A stretch of 64,000 nucleotides of DNA from Cytophagales bacterium (GTDB taxonomy: Bacteria > Bacteroidota > Bacteroidia > Cytophagales > Bernardetiaceae), in NCBI GenBank assembly GCA_004293815.1, contig RDZD01000014.1, forward strand, positions 60,179-124,178. Direction: 5' to 3'. Shown here piece after piece: positions 53,837 to 62,566 of this stretch. The notes beneath the pieces were generated by a model that was given only the letters and a program-made list of their open reading frames with translations, was not told where the DNA came from and did no database searches. Numbering within the stretch: the stretch's first letter is position 1; each line of letters begins with the position of its first letter. The position numbers and the translations under genes are program-made.

Positions 53837-55510
53837 ATGAAAAAGTTTAGCATAATTTTATGCTTGCTCTTGGCCTTTGTGTCAGCAGTGCAAGCCCAAA
53901 ATAAAGTGCGTTTGGTTTTGTTTAAGGACAAAATAGGCACACCTCACAGCATAGACAAGCCTAGCACTTTTCTGTCTAAAAAAGCCATTGAGCGGAGACA
54001 AAAACAAGGTATCCGTATCACTGAGAACGATTTGCCTGTTAGCCCTGCTTATGTAAGTGGTCTAGCAGCTTTGGGTGTAAAAGTGCGCTACACCACACGC
54101 TGGTTTAATGGCGCGATTGTGTTTTGCAGCGATGCAGCTGTGGCCAGCATAGAAGCTTTGCCTTTTGTTAAGAGCACCAGAAATCTGGCTATAAACGATT
54201 TGGAAAGCCCAATTCGTCCCAAAAATTTGTTTACAGAAAGTAATTTGGCTGAGGCCAAAGGTCATTTTGAGTTCTCTTCTCAAAAAAACTATGGCCTTAT
54301 GCAAGTCAAAAACATCTTTGGCGCAGCCGATGTACAAAATACCATGATAGGCATACAGGAAATGCACAAACAGGGCTACACAGGTAAAGGTATGACTGTA
54401 GCGGTGTTGGACGGAGGTTTTAATAATGTGAATGTGTCTAACTGCTTTAAAGATTTGCGCGTACTTGGCACATGGGATTTCGTGAATGACAAAAAAGAAG
54501 TTTATGCCGAGCACCCACACGGTGCTCAGGTGCTTTCTGTGATGGCGGCCTACGCTCCGAACTTACTTGTGGGGCCTGCTTATGAAGCGTCTTACTATTT
54601 GTTTAAAACCGAAGATACGGCCGACGAAGAGCCTGCTGAAGAGCTTTATTGGACGGTGGCTATAGAGCGGGCAGACAGCTTAGGAGTCGATGTGGTCAAT
54701 TCTTCTTTAGGTTACCACGACTTTGACAATTCTGCTTTTAATTATACCAAGGAACAATTGGACGGTAAAACTGCTTTTATTTCTAGAGCCGCAGACATGG
54801 CTGTGGCCACGGGCATGGTGGTAGTGGTGAGTGCAGGAAACTCAGGCCGAGGAGCATGGGGCACCATCAGCACACCCGCCGATGCTGTGAATGTGCTCAC
54901 GGTGGGTGCGGTCAATCGCTTAGAAGAGTACGCCGCTTTCAGCTCACGAGGTCCCAGCGCGGACAAGCGCGTGAAGCCAGACGTGGCCGCTATGGGGTCT
55001 GATGCTAGTATTTGGGATCATCGCGACAACGCACCTGTTACGGGCAATGGCACGTCCTATTCATCTCCTTTGCTCTGTGGTATGGTGGTGGGTTTTTGGC
55101 AGGCCAATCCCAGCATGACGGCTAGACAGGTGGTAGAAACGATTAGAAAGTCTGGTTCTATTTATAGTGCCCCTAATGAGTTTATTGGCTATGGCGTGCC
55201 GAATTTCATACGCGCTCAGTGGGCGGCAGTAAGCGGCATTTCAGAAAGTCCATTGGCTCAAGAAATCAATATTTATCCCAACCCACTGAGTGGGGGCACA
55301 CTCAGATTCAACATGGGATCAGAGGCCGCTAAACTCTCTTGGAAACTTGAGATTTTAGATGCCTTAGGGCGTATTTTGGTTGCCAGAAGTATCTCTGCTG
55401 GTGAAAACAACTGGGAAGTGGCGGAGTTGGCTAACTTGCAAACAGGCGTTTACGTAGCCAAGTTGATGTCTGATAGCCATTTGGTTACAAAACGGTTTGT
55501 GAAGGAATAG
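53837..55510 (+). CDS. subtilisin-like (S8) protease with T9SS sorting domain
   Basis: A 557-residue secreted serine protease. Signal peptide residues 1-20 (ending VQAQ); propeptide to about 170; S8 catalytic domain with Asp192 in AVLDGG, His228 in the HPHGAQ segment and Ser407 in GTSYSSP, plus the oxyanion-hole Asn in VVSAGNSG. The C-terminal 80 residues are a T9SS type A sorting domain starting at INIYPNP and ending in LVTKRFVKE. It should be exported by Sec and then by the type IX system, and could process other surface proteins. It converges on the histidine-phosphatase gene across a hairpin terminator. Confidence 0.93.
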   Translation: MKKFSIILCLLLAFVSAVQAQNKVRLVLFKDKIGTPHSIDKPSTFLSKKAIERRQKQGIRITENDLPVSPAYVSGLAALGVKVRYTTRWFNGAIVFCSDAAVASIEALPFVKSTRNLAINDLESPIRPKNLFTESNLAEAKGHFEFSSQKNYGLMQVKNIFGAADVQNTMIGIQEMHKQGYTGKGMTVAVLDGGFNNVNVSNCFKDLRVLGTWDFVNDKKEVYAEHPHGAQVLSVMAAYAPNLLVGPAYEASYYLFKTEDTADEEPAEELYWTVAIERADSLGVDVVNSSLGYHDFDNSAFNYTKEQLDGKTAFISRAADMAVATGMVVVVSAGNSGRGAWGTISTPADAVNVLTVGAVNRLEEYAAFSSRGPSADKRVKPDVAAMGSDASIWDHRDNAPVTGNGTSYSSPLLCGMVVGFWQANPSMTARQVVETIRKSGSIYSAPNEFIGYGVPNFIRAQWAAVSGISESPLAQEINIYPNPLSGGTLRFNMGSEAAKLSWKLEILDALGRILVARSISAGENNWEVAELANLQTGVYVAKLMSDSHLVTKRFVKE

Positions 55511-55538
55511 CAAACTCTTCAATACGGCAGGTCTTAAT

Positions 55539-55562
55539 AGCCCACGACTGCAATCGTGGGCT
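55539..55562. terminator. bidirectional terminator between convergent genes
   Basis: A 9-base GC-rich stem (55539-55547 and 55554-55562) with a 6-base loop, flanked by AT on both sides. It lies between the S8 protease and the histidine-phosphatase gene. Confidence 0.85.
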
Positions 55563-55576
55563 TTAATTTAACTACG

Positions 55577-56140
55577 CTAACTCAAAACCAGTTTAAAACT
55601 GCCATATTTTTGCTGAATATGACACACCGCGCCTGATTGCACCTCGAGCTGGAAGGCGTGCGCAAGTGGTATTTGTAGACAATCCGCCAGCAGTGCGCGT
55701 ATCACACCGGCATGCGTAACCACGCCTATATGTGTGTGTTGGTCTTTAAGAGCTTCTTGCTCAATGTGCTTGAGTGCTTTTAAGCTCCGTTCTTGAAGAG
55801 AGAAAAAGCTTTCGCCTGAGGGCGGGGCTGCATGAACATAATCTTGCATCCATGAGTTAAGCTCTTCGGATTGAATTTCTGACCATTTTTTGCCCTCCCA
55901 AAGACCAAAATCTAATTCTGCAAGTTCATTGAGAACACGAGGAGGAGTAGAAACTAAGCGAGCTGCTAAAGCTGCGCAACGGGAGGCTGGGCTGCTCCAA
56001 ACTGCTTCCAAAACTGGTAATCTTGCCAGAATACTGTCTGCTCTTTGTGTAAAATTATCAGCTAAAGGCACATCTAAACGGCCATAACAGTATTCTGAAG
56101 ATAAACTGACTTCGCTGTGCCTGATAAGATAAATATTCAT
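55577..56140 (-). CDS. histidine phosphatase, CobC/alpha-ribazole-phosphatase-like
   Basis: A 187-residue protein of the histidine-phosphatase (phosphoglycerate mutase-like) superfamily. The catalytic His is in LIRHSE (the usual form is RHGE/RHGQ), the conserved GRLD and SSPASRC segments follow, the catalytic Glu is in ELDFGLWEG, and the second His in VTHAGVIRALL. It resembles CobC, which dephosphorylates alpha-ribazole phosphate in cobalamin assembly, but no cobalamin gene is nearby, so another small phosphoester could be the substrate. The gene lies 9 bases after the DUF4199 gene and is probably co-transcribed with it. Confidence 0.85.
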   Translation of the reverse strand: MNIYLIRHSEVSLSSEYCYGRLDVPLADNFTQRADSILARLPVLEAVWSSPASRCAALAARLVSTPPRVLNELAELDFGLWEGKKWSEIQSEELNSWMQDYVHAAPPSGESFFSLQERSLKALKHIEQEALKDQHTHIGVVTHAGVIRALLADCLQIPLAHAFQLEVQSGAVCHIQQKYGSFKLVLS

Positions 56141-56149
56141 CTGATCAAG

Positions 56150-56632
56150 CTATCTTGAAGATTTGGCTGCACTTTTAATGACTTCCGCCCACGCTGCTGA
56201 TATAAAAAGCCCTATGACAAATAAGCTCATACAATCACGCATCATAAAACCAATTGGGTCAAAATATCTTGCTGCATGTTCTTGGCTCATGCCTTCTGAG
56301 ATGTATTGCTCTGAAAGGCTGGCAAAAAAATCGGGATTGACATAAGTATAAAAAATAAATTGCGCCAAAAAGCCCAAGATACTTGTAAAAAAAATGGTGA
56401 GAGTCCCATATCCAAAGCCTTTCCAAAAAGTATAGTTCGTACTTGCTTTGTAGAATTTGGCTAGAGCCCTAAAAGAGATGAACATGAAAATACACATATC
56501 TAGGCTGGCAATGTACTGATACCAACTTCTGTTGCTGCTGTGCAAACCCAATAGGTATTCCAAAATAAGCCAAGCAAAACAGAGTACTCCTCCCAGAAGC
56601 GCGTAAGGAAGTGAAGAGTTTAAGATTTTCAT
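56150..56632 (-). CDS. DUF4199-like four-helix membrane protein
   Basis: A 160-residue protein with four predicted membrane helices at about residues 8-25, 43-60, 75-98 and 128-150. The G-F-x-Y-G segment after helix two and the long acidic loop between helices three and four fit DUF4199, a Bacteroidota family of unknown function. It is probably an inner-membrane protein, and the first gene of a two-gene transcript with the histidine phosphatase. Confidence 0.7.
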   Translation of the reverse strand: MKILNSSLPYALLGGVLCFAWLILEYLLGLHSSNRSWYQYIASLDMCIFMFISFRALAKFYKASTNYTFWKGFGYGTLTIFFTSILGFLAQFIFYTYVNPDFFASLSEQYISEGMSQEHAARYFDPIGFMMRDCMSLFVIGLFISAAWAEVIKSAAKSSR

Positions 56633-56674
56633 TTGCAGTTTTGAAAAATTAGGAACGATATTTTCAGGGCAAAT

Positions 56675-56706
56675 TTTGTTTATTTATTTGTCATTCCATA
56701 AGTTTG
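56675..56706 (+). promoter_or_regulatory. promoter of the 56730-58115 gene pair
   Basis: TTTG at 56675-56678, a 20-base spacer, TAAGTTTG at 56699-56706: a full consensus match. The expected transcript start near 56713 excludes the in-frame upstream codon at 56676 and supports the ATG at 56730. Confidence 0.75.
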
Positions 56707-56729
56707 TGAATAATATTTTTTTGATAAAA

Positions 56730-57581
56730 ATGACTCATAGCCGTATCCCACATTGCAGAGTAGCTGCATTTATCCTATTTGTTGGCCTATTGGGAGGCTT
56801 TCATGCGATATTTGCCCAAGAGCAAAAGCTCAGTGAAATAGAGGCCAGCGTACAAAGGGAGGCTTTTAACTTTGCCAAAGCCTATAGCGACTTGTCTATT
56901 ACCAAAGATATACCCGCAGTGGTGCAGTACATGGCTCCAGAACTGCTTTCCACCGTTATTTTGCACGATCTTCAGGGCAATATTCGTGTGATTCATTCTG
57001 ATTATGAAAGCTTTAGGAACTATCTCAATAAAATGGTGCAGACCGATGGCCTTTCTATCAAATACAACATTACCAAAGTCCATCAACTGCGCGTACACGA
57101 CGATACACTGGGTGTGATTGTTTATGAAGCTGATTATGACTCCAAACGTGACACCACCGCTTGGAGCAAGGGTAGCGAAATTGTTACCATGACCCTCAAG
57201 CGTGTTGGGACAGATTGGTATGTGATTCACTTCACCACACTGGCCATAGAAGACAATTTTCTCAAAGGGGCCTGTTTTTGCGAAATATTTGGCAATCCAA
57301 ATGGTGAATTTGTCATGCAGACCATCATGCCAGCTGCCAAGACTTACACAGAAAGCTCGCATAAAGTAAAGTTCTGGCAGACAGCCAAAGAGCGTTTTAT
57401 GCGTGTGGATGACCGTCTCTATCGCTGGATGCCCAACGAAGACGTATGGGCTGTCAACGAACGCCAAACAGATGTGCAATTCATAGGCTATGCCAAAACA
57501 AACCAAGAGCTTTTGCGCTTGGTGCTTCAAAAAGATATTTTTATCACCAATTGTTCACAAATACACATTGCTTACAAATAA
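56730..57581 (+). CDS. exported hypothetical protein, possible NTF2-like fold
   Basis: A 283-residue protein from ATG 56730. A basic start and hydrophobic core end in a likely signal-peptide cleavage site (AIFAQE). The region at about residues 35-170 has the shape of an SnoaL/DUF4440-like NTF2 fold: an F-A-K-A-Y-S-D helix, a short D-I-P-A-V segment, and a strand ending DWYVIHFT. The C-terminal 110 residues have no recognisable domain. No catalytic residues can be assigned. It is followed after 15 bases by another exported hypothetical gene and is probably co-transcribed with it. Confidence 0.6.
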   Translation: MTHSRIPHCRVAAFILFVGLLGGFHAIFAQEQKLSEIEASVQREAFNFAKAYSDLSITKDIPAVVQYMAPELLSTVILHDLQGNIRVIHSDYESFRNYLNKMVQTDGLSIKYNITKVHQLRVHDDTLGVIVYEADYDSKRDTTAWSKGSEIVTMTLKRVGTDWYVIHFTTLAIEDNFLKGACFCEIFGNPNGEFVMQTIMPAAKTYTESSHKVKFWQTAKERFMRVDDRLYRWMPNEDVWAVNERQTDVQFIGYAKTNQELLRLVLQKDIFITNCSQIHIAYK

Positions 57582-57596
57582 TTCAGAGCTGTTTTT

Positions 57597-58115
57597 ATGA
57601 AAAACGCATTCATTGAGAAATATCTTAAAAATTATGCTTGCAAGCTTGGCCTTTTGCTAGTCTGCATGGCTTATTGTCTCAATGGCAAGGCTCAAGCACT
57701 GCCTGTGCTGGATTCCATGCAATGCATCCGTTGCATTGGCCAAATGAGTGCGTTTAGGTTCAGCTATACAGATTTAACCCCTGGCAAGGTGGTATATAAA
57801 CTTTATGCCGTGAAACAGAAAAAAGTGTGGGTCTTGATGATGACCGATGGCATAGAGCTGATGGCTTTTTATGCCCAAAAGCCCAAAAAGAAAGAACAAT
57901 TGGTGCTCAGCCCTGCACCGCCCTTGCTCACTGAAGCTATTTGTCAGATTTTTAAACCCCAAATGCTCAGGAATAAAGCCAAAACCGTCTGGATAGGAGA
58001 TCAGCGTTTGGATAACTATTACAAAACCACTCGTAGGAGTAAAGGATTGCTCAAAGACGTGCTGGTGAACTTGAATATAGCACAGGCTAAAAGAATTGTA
58101 CCCCTGCCTTTTTAG
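57597..58115 (+). CDS. exported hypothetical protein
   Basis: A 172-residue protein with a signal peptide (hydrophobic residues about 16-30, then GKAQA). Two closely spaced Cys (C-I-R-C) follow soon after the likely cleavage site and could form a disulfide. The rest has a basic middle (KPKKKEQ) and a basic C-terminus. No known domain. It is the second gene of the unit started by the 56730 gene. Confidence 0.55.
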   Translation: MKNAFIEKYLKNYACKLGLLLVCMAYCLNGKAQALPVLDSMQCIRCIGQMSAFRFSYTDLTPGKVVYKLYAVKQKKVWVLMMTDGIELMAFYAQKPKKKEQLVLSPAPPLLTEAICQIFKPQMLRNKAKTVWIGDQRLDNYYKTTRRSKGLLKDVLVNLNIAQAKRIVPLPF

Positions 58116-58514
58116 CTTAACTACATGGCAGAGAGCTAGAATAGCATTAAATTAAGAAGCTTTAGTACTTAGCGCATAAAGTATAGCCAAAATAAGATTT
58201 AGCTTCAAAATAAATTTTATTTTTTTAGGAGAATCTCAATCAGTACTTTATTTTTGTAAGGTGAAAACAGCGTTAAGCCAAATATTTATACGCAAAAACT
58301 AAATCATACAACATTTCTTGAAATTTTCTGTTTTGTGTTAAAGGTCTTTGTCAACGCATTTTAAGCCTTCAATCAAAGCATTTAAAAAATCTCAATTGTT
58401 TAGTCCCTGCTTCTCTGATTCTGCTTTAAACGTTTATTGCTCGGCTTCTCTGTTCAAAGTTACATTCTAAATTTTGTTTTAATAAGGTCCAAAAAACACA
58501 TCTTCATTGAGACT
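58116..58514. other. spacer upstream of the PorP/SprF gene
   Basis: Nearly 400 bases without a gene. A -7-like TATTTTTG lies at 58249-58256, about 260 bases from the next start, with no good -33 partner; a promoter nearer the gene is not obvious. No hairpin or repeat is evident. Confidence 0.4.
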
Positions 58515-59558
58515 ATGAAAAAAAATATTCTACTCATTCTGGCCGCATGTTTAGGCTTTTTGGCTGAAACAAAAGCCCAAGACCCTCAGTATTCGCAGTT
58601 TTTTGCGTCTCCGCTTTTGCTCAACCCTGCTTTTGCGGGCTCTACACAAGGGCTCCGATTTAGTGCAAATTACCGCAACCAGTGGCCTCAGCTCTCTTCT
58701 CAGTTTGTAACAACGTCTGCTTCTTTTGACTATCATTTTGCGAATGTTCGCAGCTCTATAGGTGTGATTGCACGTACAGACCAACAAGGTTCAGAAGGTA
58801 ATACGCCCATCAATAGTACTGAAGGCTCTTTGATATACTCTTACATGATTCCTATCAGCGAACGCGTCATTGTACAACCTGCTTTGCAAATGACTTATAT
58901 GCAAAGAAGCTTGAGATACAATGATTTAATCTTCCCAGACCAGCTCAACAACGCTGGTTTTACGGGTAATTTGACCAGAGAAAATATTCCAAATAACACC
59001 ATTGGTTTTATGGATTTCTCTACTGGTGTTGTGGTACTTTCTAGTAATTTTTGGTTTGGCCTTTCTGCTCACCACCTCACACAGCCCAACCAGTCATTTT
59101 TTGCAGAAGCACAAGATGTAAAAAGCGTGCTTAAGATGAAGCTTTCTGCCCAAGGCGGTTACCGTTATGATTTCAGTGATCACTACTCCAATAGTGAGCG
59201 CAGCATTACAACGAGCTTCATATACAGAAACCAAAGCCCCTCAAACGCCATCAGCATTGGTAGCCAAGTGGTTTTGGAGCCTATTACCTTCGGCGTATGG
59301 TACAGAGGCTTTCCTGTAGAACAGTATCAAAGCATAACGCAGCAGGATGCGTTTGTGTTCATGGCGGGCATCCAAACCAAAGGTTTTAGCTTTGGCTACA
59401 GCTATGATGCAGCAATATCTAAGCTTTATAACTACAATGCAGGCGCGCATGAAATTTCTTTGATGTATTTCTTTGGTAGCCAAGATGTTATTTGCCCAGA
59501 TATTTACGGCAGTGGTGGCTACGGACGCAATCCTCGCCGAAGCACATGGCGTAGATAA
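58515..59558 (+). CDS. PorP/SprF-family type IX secretion-associated outer-membrane protein
   Basis: A 347-residue beta-barrel protein of the PorP/SprF family. Signal peptide residues 1-22 (ending TKAQ), directly followed by the family signature DPQYSQFFASPLLLNPAFAGS. The rest alternates short amphipathic strands ending in aromatics, and the C-terminal part has LMYFFG. I choose ATG 58515 because it starts the signal peptide; the open frame goes back to 58437. PorP/SprF proteins anchor type B sorting-domain cargos such as SprB at the cell surface and usually sit next to the cargo gene. Here no large adhesin gene is adjacent, and the giant 3101-residue protein carries a type A domain. It ends in a hairpin terminator. 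Confidence 0.92.
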   Translation: MKKNILLILAACLGFLAETKAQDPQYSQFFASPLLLNPAFAGSTQGLRFSANYRNQWPQLSSQFVTTSASFDYHFANVRSSIGVIARTDQQGSEGNTPINSTEGSLIYSYMIPISERVIVQPALQMTYMQRSLRYNDLIFPDQLNNAGFTGNLTRENIPNNTIGFMDFSTGVVVLSSNFWFGLSAHHLTQPNQSFFAEAQDVKSVLKMKLSAQGGYRYDFSDHYSNSERSITTSFIYRNQSPSNAISIGSQVVLEPITFGVWYRGFPVEQYQSITQQDAFVFMAGIQTKGFSFGYSYDAAISKLYNYNAGAHEISLMYFFGSQDVICPDIYGSGGYGRNPRRSTWRR

Positions 59559-59579
59559 TTCTCCTAGTCAAAGCTTTAA

Positions 59580-59612
59580 TTGAGGCCGCGCTCAGCAAAA
59601 GAGTGTGGCCTC
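59580..59612 (+). terminator. terminator after the PorP/SprF gene
   Basis: A 13-base stem (59580-59592 and 59600-59612) with two G-T pairs and a 7-base loop, followed by a T5 run. It starts 22 bases after the stop. Confidence 0.85.
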
Positions 59613-59683
59613 AGTTTTTATAAGGCAATGGCTTTTGGCTACAATTTTGGCACATAAATCCCGTTTTATCCATAAAAGAGTAT

Positions 59684-59691
59684 TATATTTG
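59684..59691 (+). promoter_or_regulatory. -7 element upstream of the lipoprotein-queE unit
   Basis: TATATTTG matches TAnnTTTG exactly and lies 32 bases before the ATG at 59723. No well-spaced TTTG is visible. Confidence 0.5.
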
Positions 59692-59722
59692 TTGTGGGTT
59701 TGGAGCTTTAATCTTTTCTTTT

Positions 59723-60028
59723 ATGCGCTTTTGCTTAAGTAAATACCTTTCTCTGTCACTACTTTGTTTGATGTTGGCAGGAGTGCCCCTCTCCACTCTG
59801 CCGTCTTGCAAAAGCAAAAAACCAGAGCTAAATGCCTCTGAGAAAAAGAAAAAGAAAAAAAAGAAGGTGAAAAAATGCAAGCTACCCGAGTGTCATGTGC
59901 GCATGAACCACTATCATGAGGGCGCGGAGTTTAGAGGCAAGCGCGGCGGTATCTTCACCGCTTGGTTTGCCCCCAAGCAGCCTCGATACGGTCAGGCCAA
60001 TCCTAAATTTAAAAAACGGACACGTTAA
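59723..60028 (+). CDS. small Lys-rich lipoprotein
   Basis: A 101-residue protein. A hydrophobic signal stretch ends in L-P-S-C (lipobox-like, Cys near residue 29). After a short linker comes an uninterrupted Lys8 run, encoded by a long A/G tract, then a conserved-looking C-K-L-P-E-C-H-V-R-M-N-H-Y-H-E-G segment with two Cys and three His, and R-G-K-R-G-G. The Cys/His group could bind metal. I recall similar short lipoproteins in Cytophagales genomes but no function. The stop is 5 bases before queE, so translation is probably coupled. Confidence 0.6.
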   Translation: MRFCLSKYLSLSLLCLMLAGVPLSTLPSCKSKKPELNASEKKKKKKKKVKKCKLPECHVRMNHYHEGAEFRGKRGGIFTAWFAPKQPRYGQANPKFKKRTR

Positions 60029-60033
60029 AATAG

Positions 60034-60651
60034 ATGCAATCAGTTGTCAGCACACAGCTTTTGCCTGTTATGGAGCAGTTTTACACGCTGCAGGGTGAGG
60101 GCTTTTATCAAGGACATGCCGCCTATTTTATCAGGCTGGGCGGTTGTGATGTGGGTTGCACATGGTGTGATGTCAAAGAATCTTGGAGCATGACCGCACA
60201 CCCCATGCGCAGCGTTACGGACATTGTCAGCTTAGCGGCTGCTGAACCAGCGCGTTTGGCGGTTATCACGGGTGGTGAGCCTCTTATGCACTCGCTAGAT
60301 GAATTGACTGCAGCACTGAAAGCGGCTGGGTTTAGCACGAACATAGAAACTTCGGGTGCGCACCCCCTTTCTGGACATTGGGATTGGATTTGCCTTTCGC
60401 CAAAAAAATTCAAAAAGCCATTGCCTGAAATACTTCAAAAAGCCAATGAGCTTAAAATTATTGTCAGTACCCATACAGATTTTAGCTGGGCAGAGCTTTA
60501 TGCCAGCCAAATGAACCCCAATTGCCAGCTATTTTTGCAGCCAGAATGGGACCAGTCAGAGCGCATGTTGCCCCACATTGTGGCTTACGTAAAAGCTCAC
60601 CCGAAATGGCAGATTTCTCTTCAGATTCATAAGTTTTTAGACATTCCCTAG
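60034..60651 (+). CDS. queE: 7-carboxy-7-deazaguanine synthase
   Basis: A radical-SAM enzyme that converts 6-carboxytetrahydropterin to 7-carboxy-7-deazaguanine in queuosine/7-deazaguanine synthesis. The 205 residues include an N-terminal FYTLQGEGFYQGHAAYFIRLGGC and the C-x3-C-x2-C iron-sulfur motif at Cys38, Cys42 and Cys45 (CDVGCTWCD). The SAM-binding VITGGEPLMH lies near residue 80, followed by IETSG. No queC, queD or queF is in the window. It is co-transcribed with the small lipoprotein upstream. Confidence 0.94.
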   Translation: MQSVVSTQLLPVMEQFYTLQGEGFYQGHAAYFIRLGGCDVGCTWCDVKESWSMTAHPMRSVTDIVSLAAAEPARLAVITGGEPLMHSLDELTAALKAAGFSTNIETSGAHPLSGHWDWICLSPKKFKKPLPEILQKANELKIIVSTHTDFSWAELYASQMNPNCQLFLQPEWDQSERMLPHIVAYVKAHPKWQISLQIHKFLDIP

Positions 60652-60751
60652 GACGTAAAAAAACTTATTTCTCTAAAACATGGCTATTGCGTTTTAGAAA
60701 CTATCATTGCTCAGTGCCCAATCAAAAAAATCAAAATTTACGCCCTAGATG

Positions 60752-60783
60752 TTTGGCATCATTTACCAAAGGTTATACATTTG
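60752..60783 (+). promoter_or_regulatory. promoter of the VWA gene
   Basis: TTTG at 60752-60755, a 20-base spacer, TACATTTG at 60776-60783. The element overlaps the open frame start at 60781, so the translated gene must begin further downstream. Confidence 0.75.
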
Positions 60784-60867
60784 TTGCAGAACATGGAGCA
60801 GCTTTTGCAAGCGTGTATTGGGCATTGTCTTGACCCAAAAAATGCTGATGCTTACAAAAAAAACAAT

Positions 60868-62265
60868 ATGAGATATTCTGGTTTGGTTCTGACTTTGCTT
60901 TTGAGCTTGATTTATTCACAAACTCAGGCTCAAATGCTCCCGCCTGAGCGCATTACGAAAACTACCAGAATGCTTTTTGTTCTGGATGCCTCTGGTAGCA
61001 TGATGGCCAAACTAGGTAACGAAACGCGCTGGGATATTGCTAAACGCACATTGATACGCTTGGTAGACTCGCTGCGCGATGTTCCGCGTTTGGAGGTAGC
61101 ACTTAGAGTGTACGGACACCAGTCGCCTTCACGCCTCAAGAACTGTAAAGATTCTAAACTCGAGGTAGCCTTTAGTGCTAGTAGCCACGACCAAGTTATC
61201 CAGCGACTTAAAACCATTAAGCCCCAAGGCGAAACCCCAATTGCTTACTCGCTTGAGCAATCCATTAACGACTTTCCTACAGGTGCCACCACACGCAACG
61301 TGATTGTGATGATTACGGACGGCTTGGAATCTTGTAATGGCGACCCATGCGCTATTTCGGTTGGCTTGCAGAAAAAGGGTATTTTCTTGCGCCCTTTCAT
61401 CATTGGCTTGGGCGGTGAACGCAACTGGGGCGATGCTTTTAGTTGCATGGGTAGGTATTTTGATGCACGCTCACCTGGTGATTTTGCAGGTGCTTTGGGC
61501 GAGGTTATGAAACAAAGTTTATGCAAAACGACTGTGAGTGTAGAGCTGCTAGATGATAACAAACAGACGCGCGAAAAAGATGTTAATATTTCTTTCATCA
61601 ACACCGTTACGCGGCAGGGTATGTATGATTTAGTACATTATCGCGACGGAAAAGGCCGAACAGATACCATTTCTATAGACGCTATTCTCACCTACGACCT
61701 GCACGTGTACACGCTGCCTAACGTCATCAAAAAAAATGTAGACATCATTGGCGGCAGGCACAACGTGATCAAGGTAGAAACACCCCGAGGCAAGCTGCTC
61801 ATCAGTCAAAAAAGTTTTACAGATTATTCCAAAGAACTCAAGGGTATGCTTCGTGAGTCGGGAAAGCCCAAGACCATTCTCGCGCAGCAGGTGGGGGAGC
61901 CACATGATTTATTGGTGGGCACTTACGACTTACAGGTTCTGACACTTCCACGAACTTACTTTTCAAACATCAAAATAGAACAAGGTAAAACCACCACTAT
62001 CACAGTGCCCCAGCCTGGCATGTTGACGGTGCTCAATAAAATTGAGGGCTTTGGTAGTCTCTATGTCTGTGATGATGAAGGCGAAGAGTGGATTTATAAC
62101 TTCCCAGATCAGGGTACAGGCAAGCTCAATATGGCCTTGCAACCCGGCAACTATAAATTTGTGTTCCGCTCCCGTGATGCGCCTAGCAGTGCTTACACCA
62201 AGACTTTCAAGTTCACTATCTATTCGGGGCAAACCCAAAGTATTGATGTGTTTAAACTTAGGTAA
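60868..62265 (+). CDS. exported VWA-domain protein
   Basis: A 465-residue protein from ATG 60868, which starts a signal peptide ending in TQAQ. A von Willebrand factor A domain spans about residues 30-220 with the metal-ion adhesion site D-x-S-x-S in LDASGSMM, and Thr/Asp in MITDGLES. The C-terminal 240 residues are beta-rich repeats with N-V-I-K-V-E and K-T-T-T-I-T-V patterns, perhaps carboxypeptidase-regulatory-like modules. VWA proteins of this sort bind other proteins in a Mg2+-dependent way; the partner is unknown. It is monocistronic with its own promoter. Confidence 0.85.
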   Translation: MRYSGLVLTLLLSLIYSQTQAQMLPPERITKTTRMLFVLDASGSMMAKLGNETRWDIAKRTLIRLVDSLRDVPRLEVALRVYGHQSPSRLKNCKDSKLEVAFSASSHDQVIQRLKTIKPQGETPIAYSLEQSINDFPTGATTRNVIVMITDGLESCNGDPCAISVGLQKKGIFLRPFIIGLGGERNWGDAFSCMGRYFDARSPGDFAGALGEVMKQSLCKTTVSVELLDDNKQTREKDVNISFINTVTRQGMYDLVHYRDGKGRTDTISIDAILTYDLHVYTLPNVIKKNVDIIGGRHNVIKVETPRGKLLISQKSFTDYSKELKGMLRESGKPKTILAQQVGEPHDLLVGTYDLQVLTLPRTYFSNIKIEQGKTTTITVPQPGMLTVLNKIEGFGSLYVCDDEGEEWIYNFPDQGTGKLNMALQPGNYKFVFRSRDAPSSAYTKTFKFTIYSGQTQSIDVFKLR

Positions 62266-62502
62266 AAAGAGAGCGTGTAAGCTTTATAAGCATCCTAAAA
62301 ATGAGGTTGTAACAGAGCAGAATGTTTTGTATAAGAGCTAATCAGGTATAAGGCTAAATCATTGTTTTTGAAGAAGCTGGGGCGTTCAAGGATATGCTAC
62401 TCAAACTCAACAATGCCATTGAGTCGGCTCTCTGATATCATTGTGTAAGTCACCCAGCAGGACGGTTTTATCGGCTGCTTCTAAGCAACTTTATTTAACC
62501 CC

Positions 62503-62552
62503 AATTTTCATCAACTTGTGCGAAGCTATTTTCGTATGAGTTGATGAAAATT
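62503..62552. other. 14-bp inverted repeat just upstream of the last gene
   Basis: Arms 62503-62516 and 62539-62552 are perfect over 14 bases with a 22-base loop. The right arm ends 14 bases before the ATG at 62567. It could be a leftover terminator of upstream transcription or a regulatory hairpin. The remainder of 62266-62566 has nothing clear. Confidence 0.6.
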
Positions 62553-62566
62553 AATTTAAACTACCG

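Noticed and set aside
60781..60867. Longer N-terminus of the VWA protein
   Set aside because: The TTG start lies within the promoter -7 element, and the signal peptide starts at ATG 60868.
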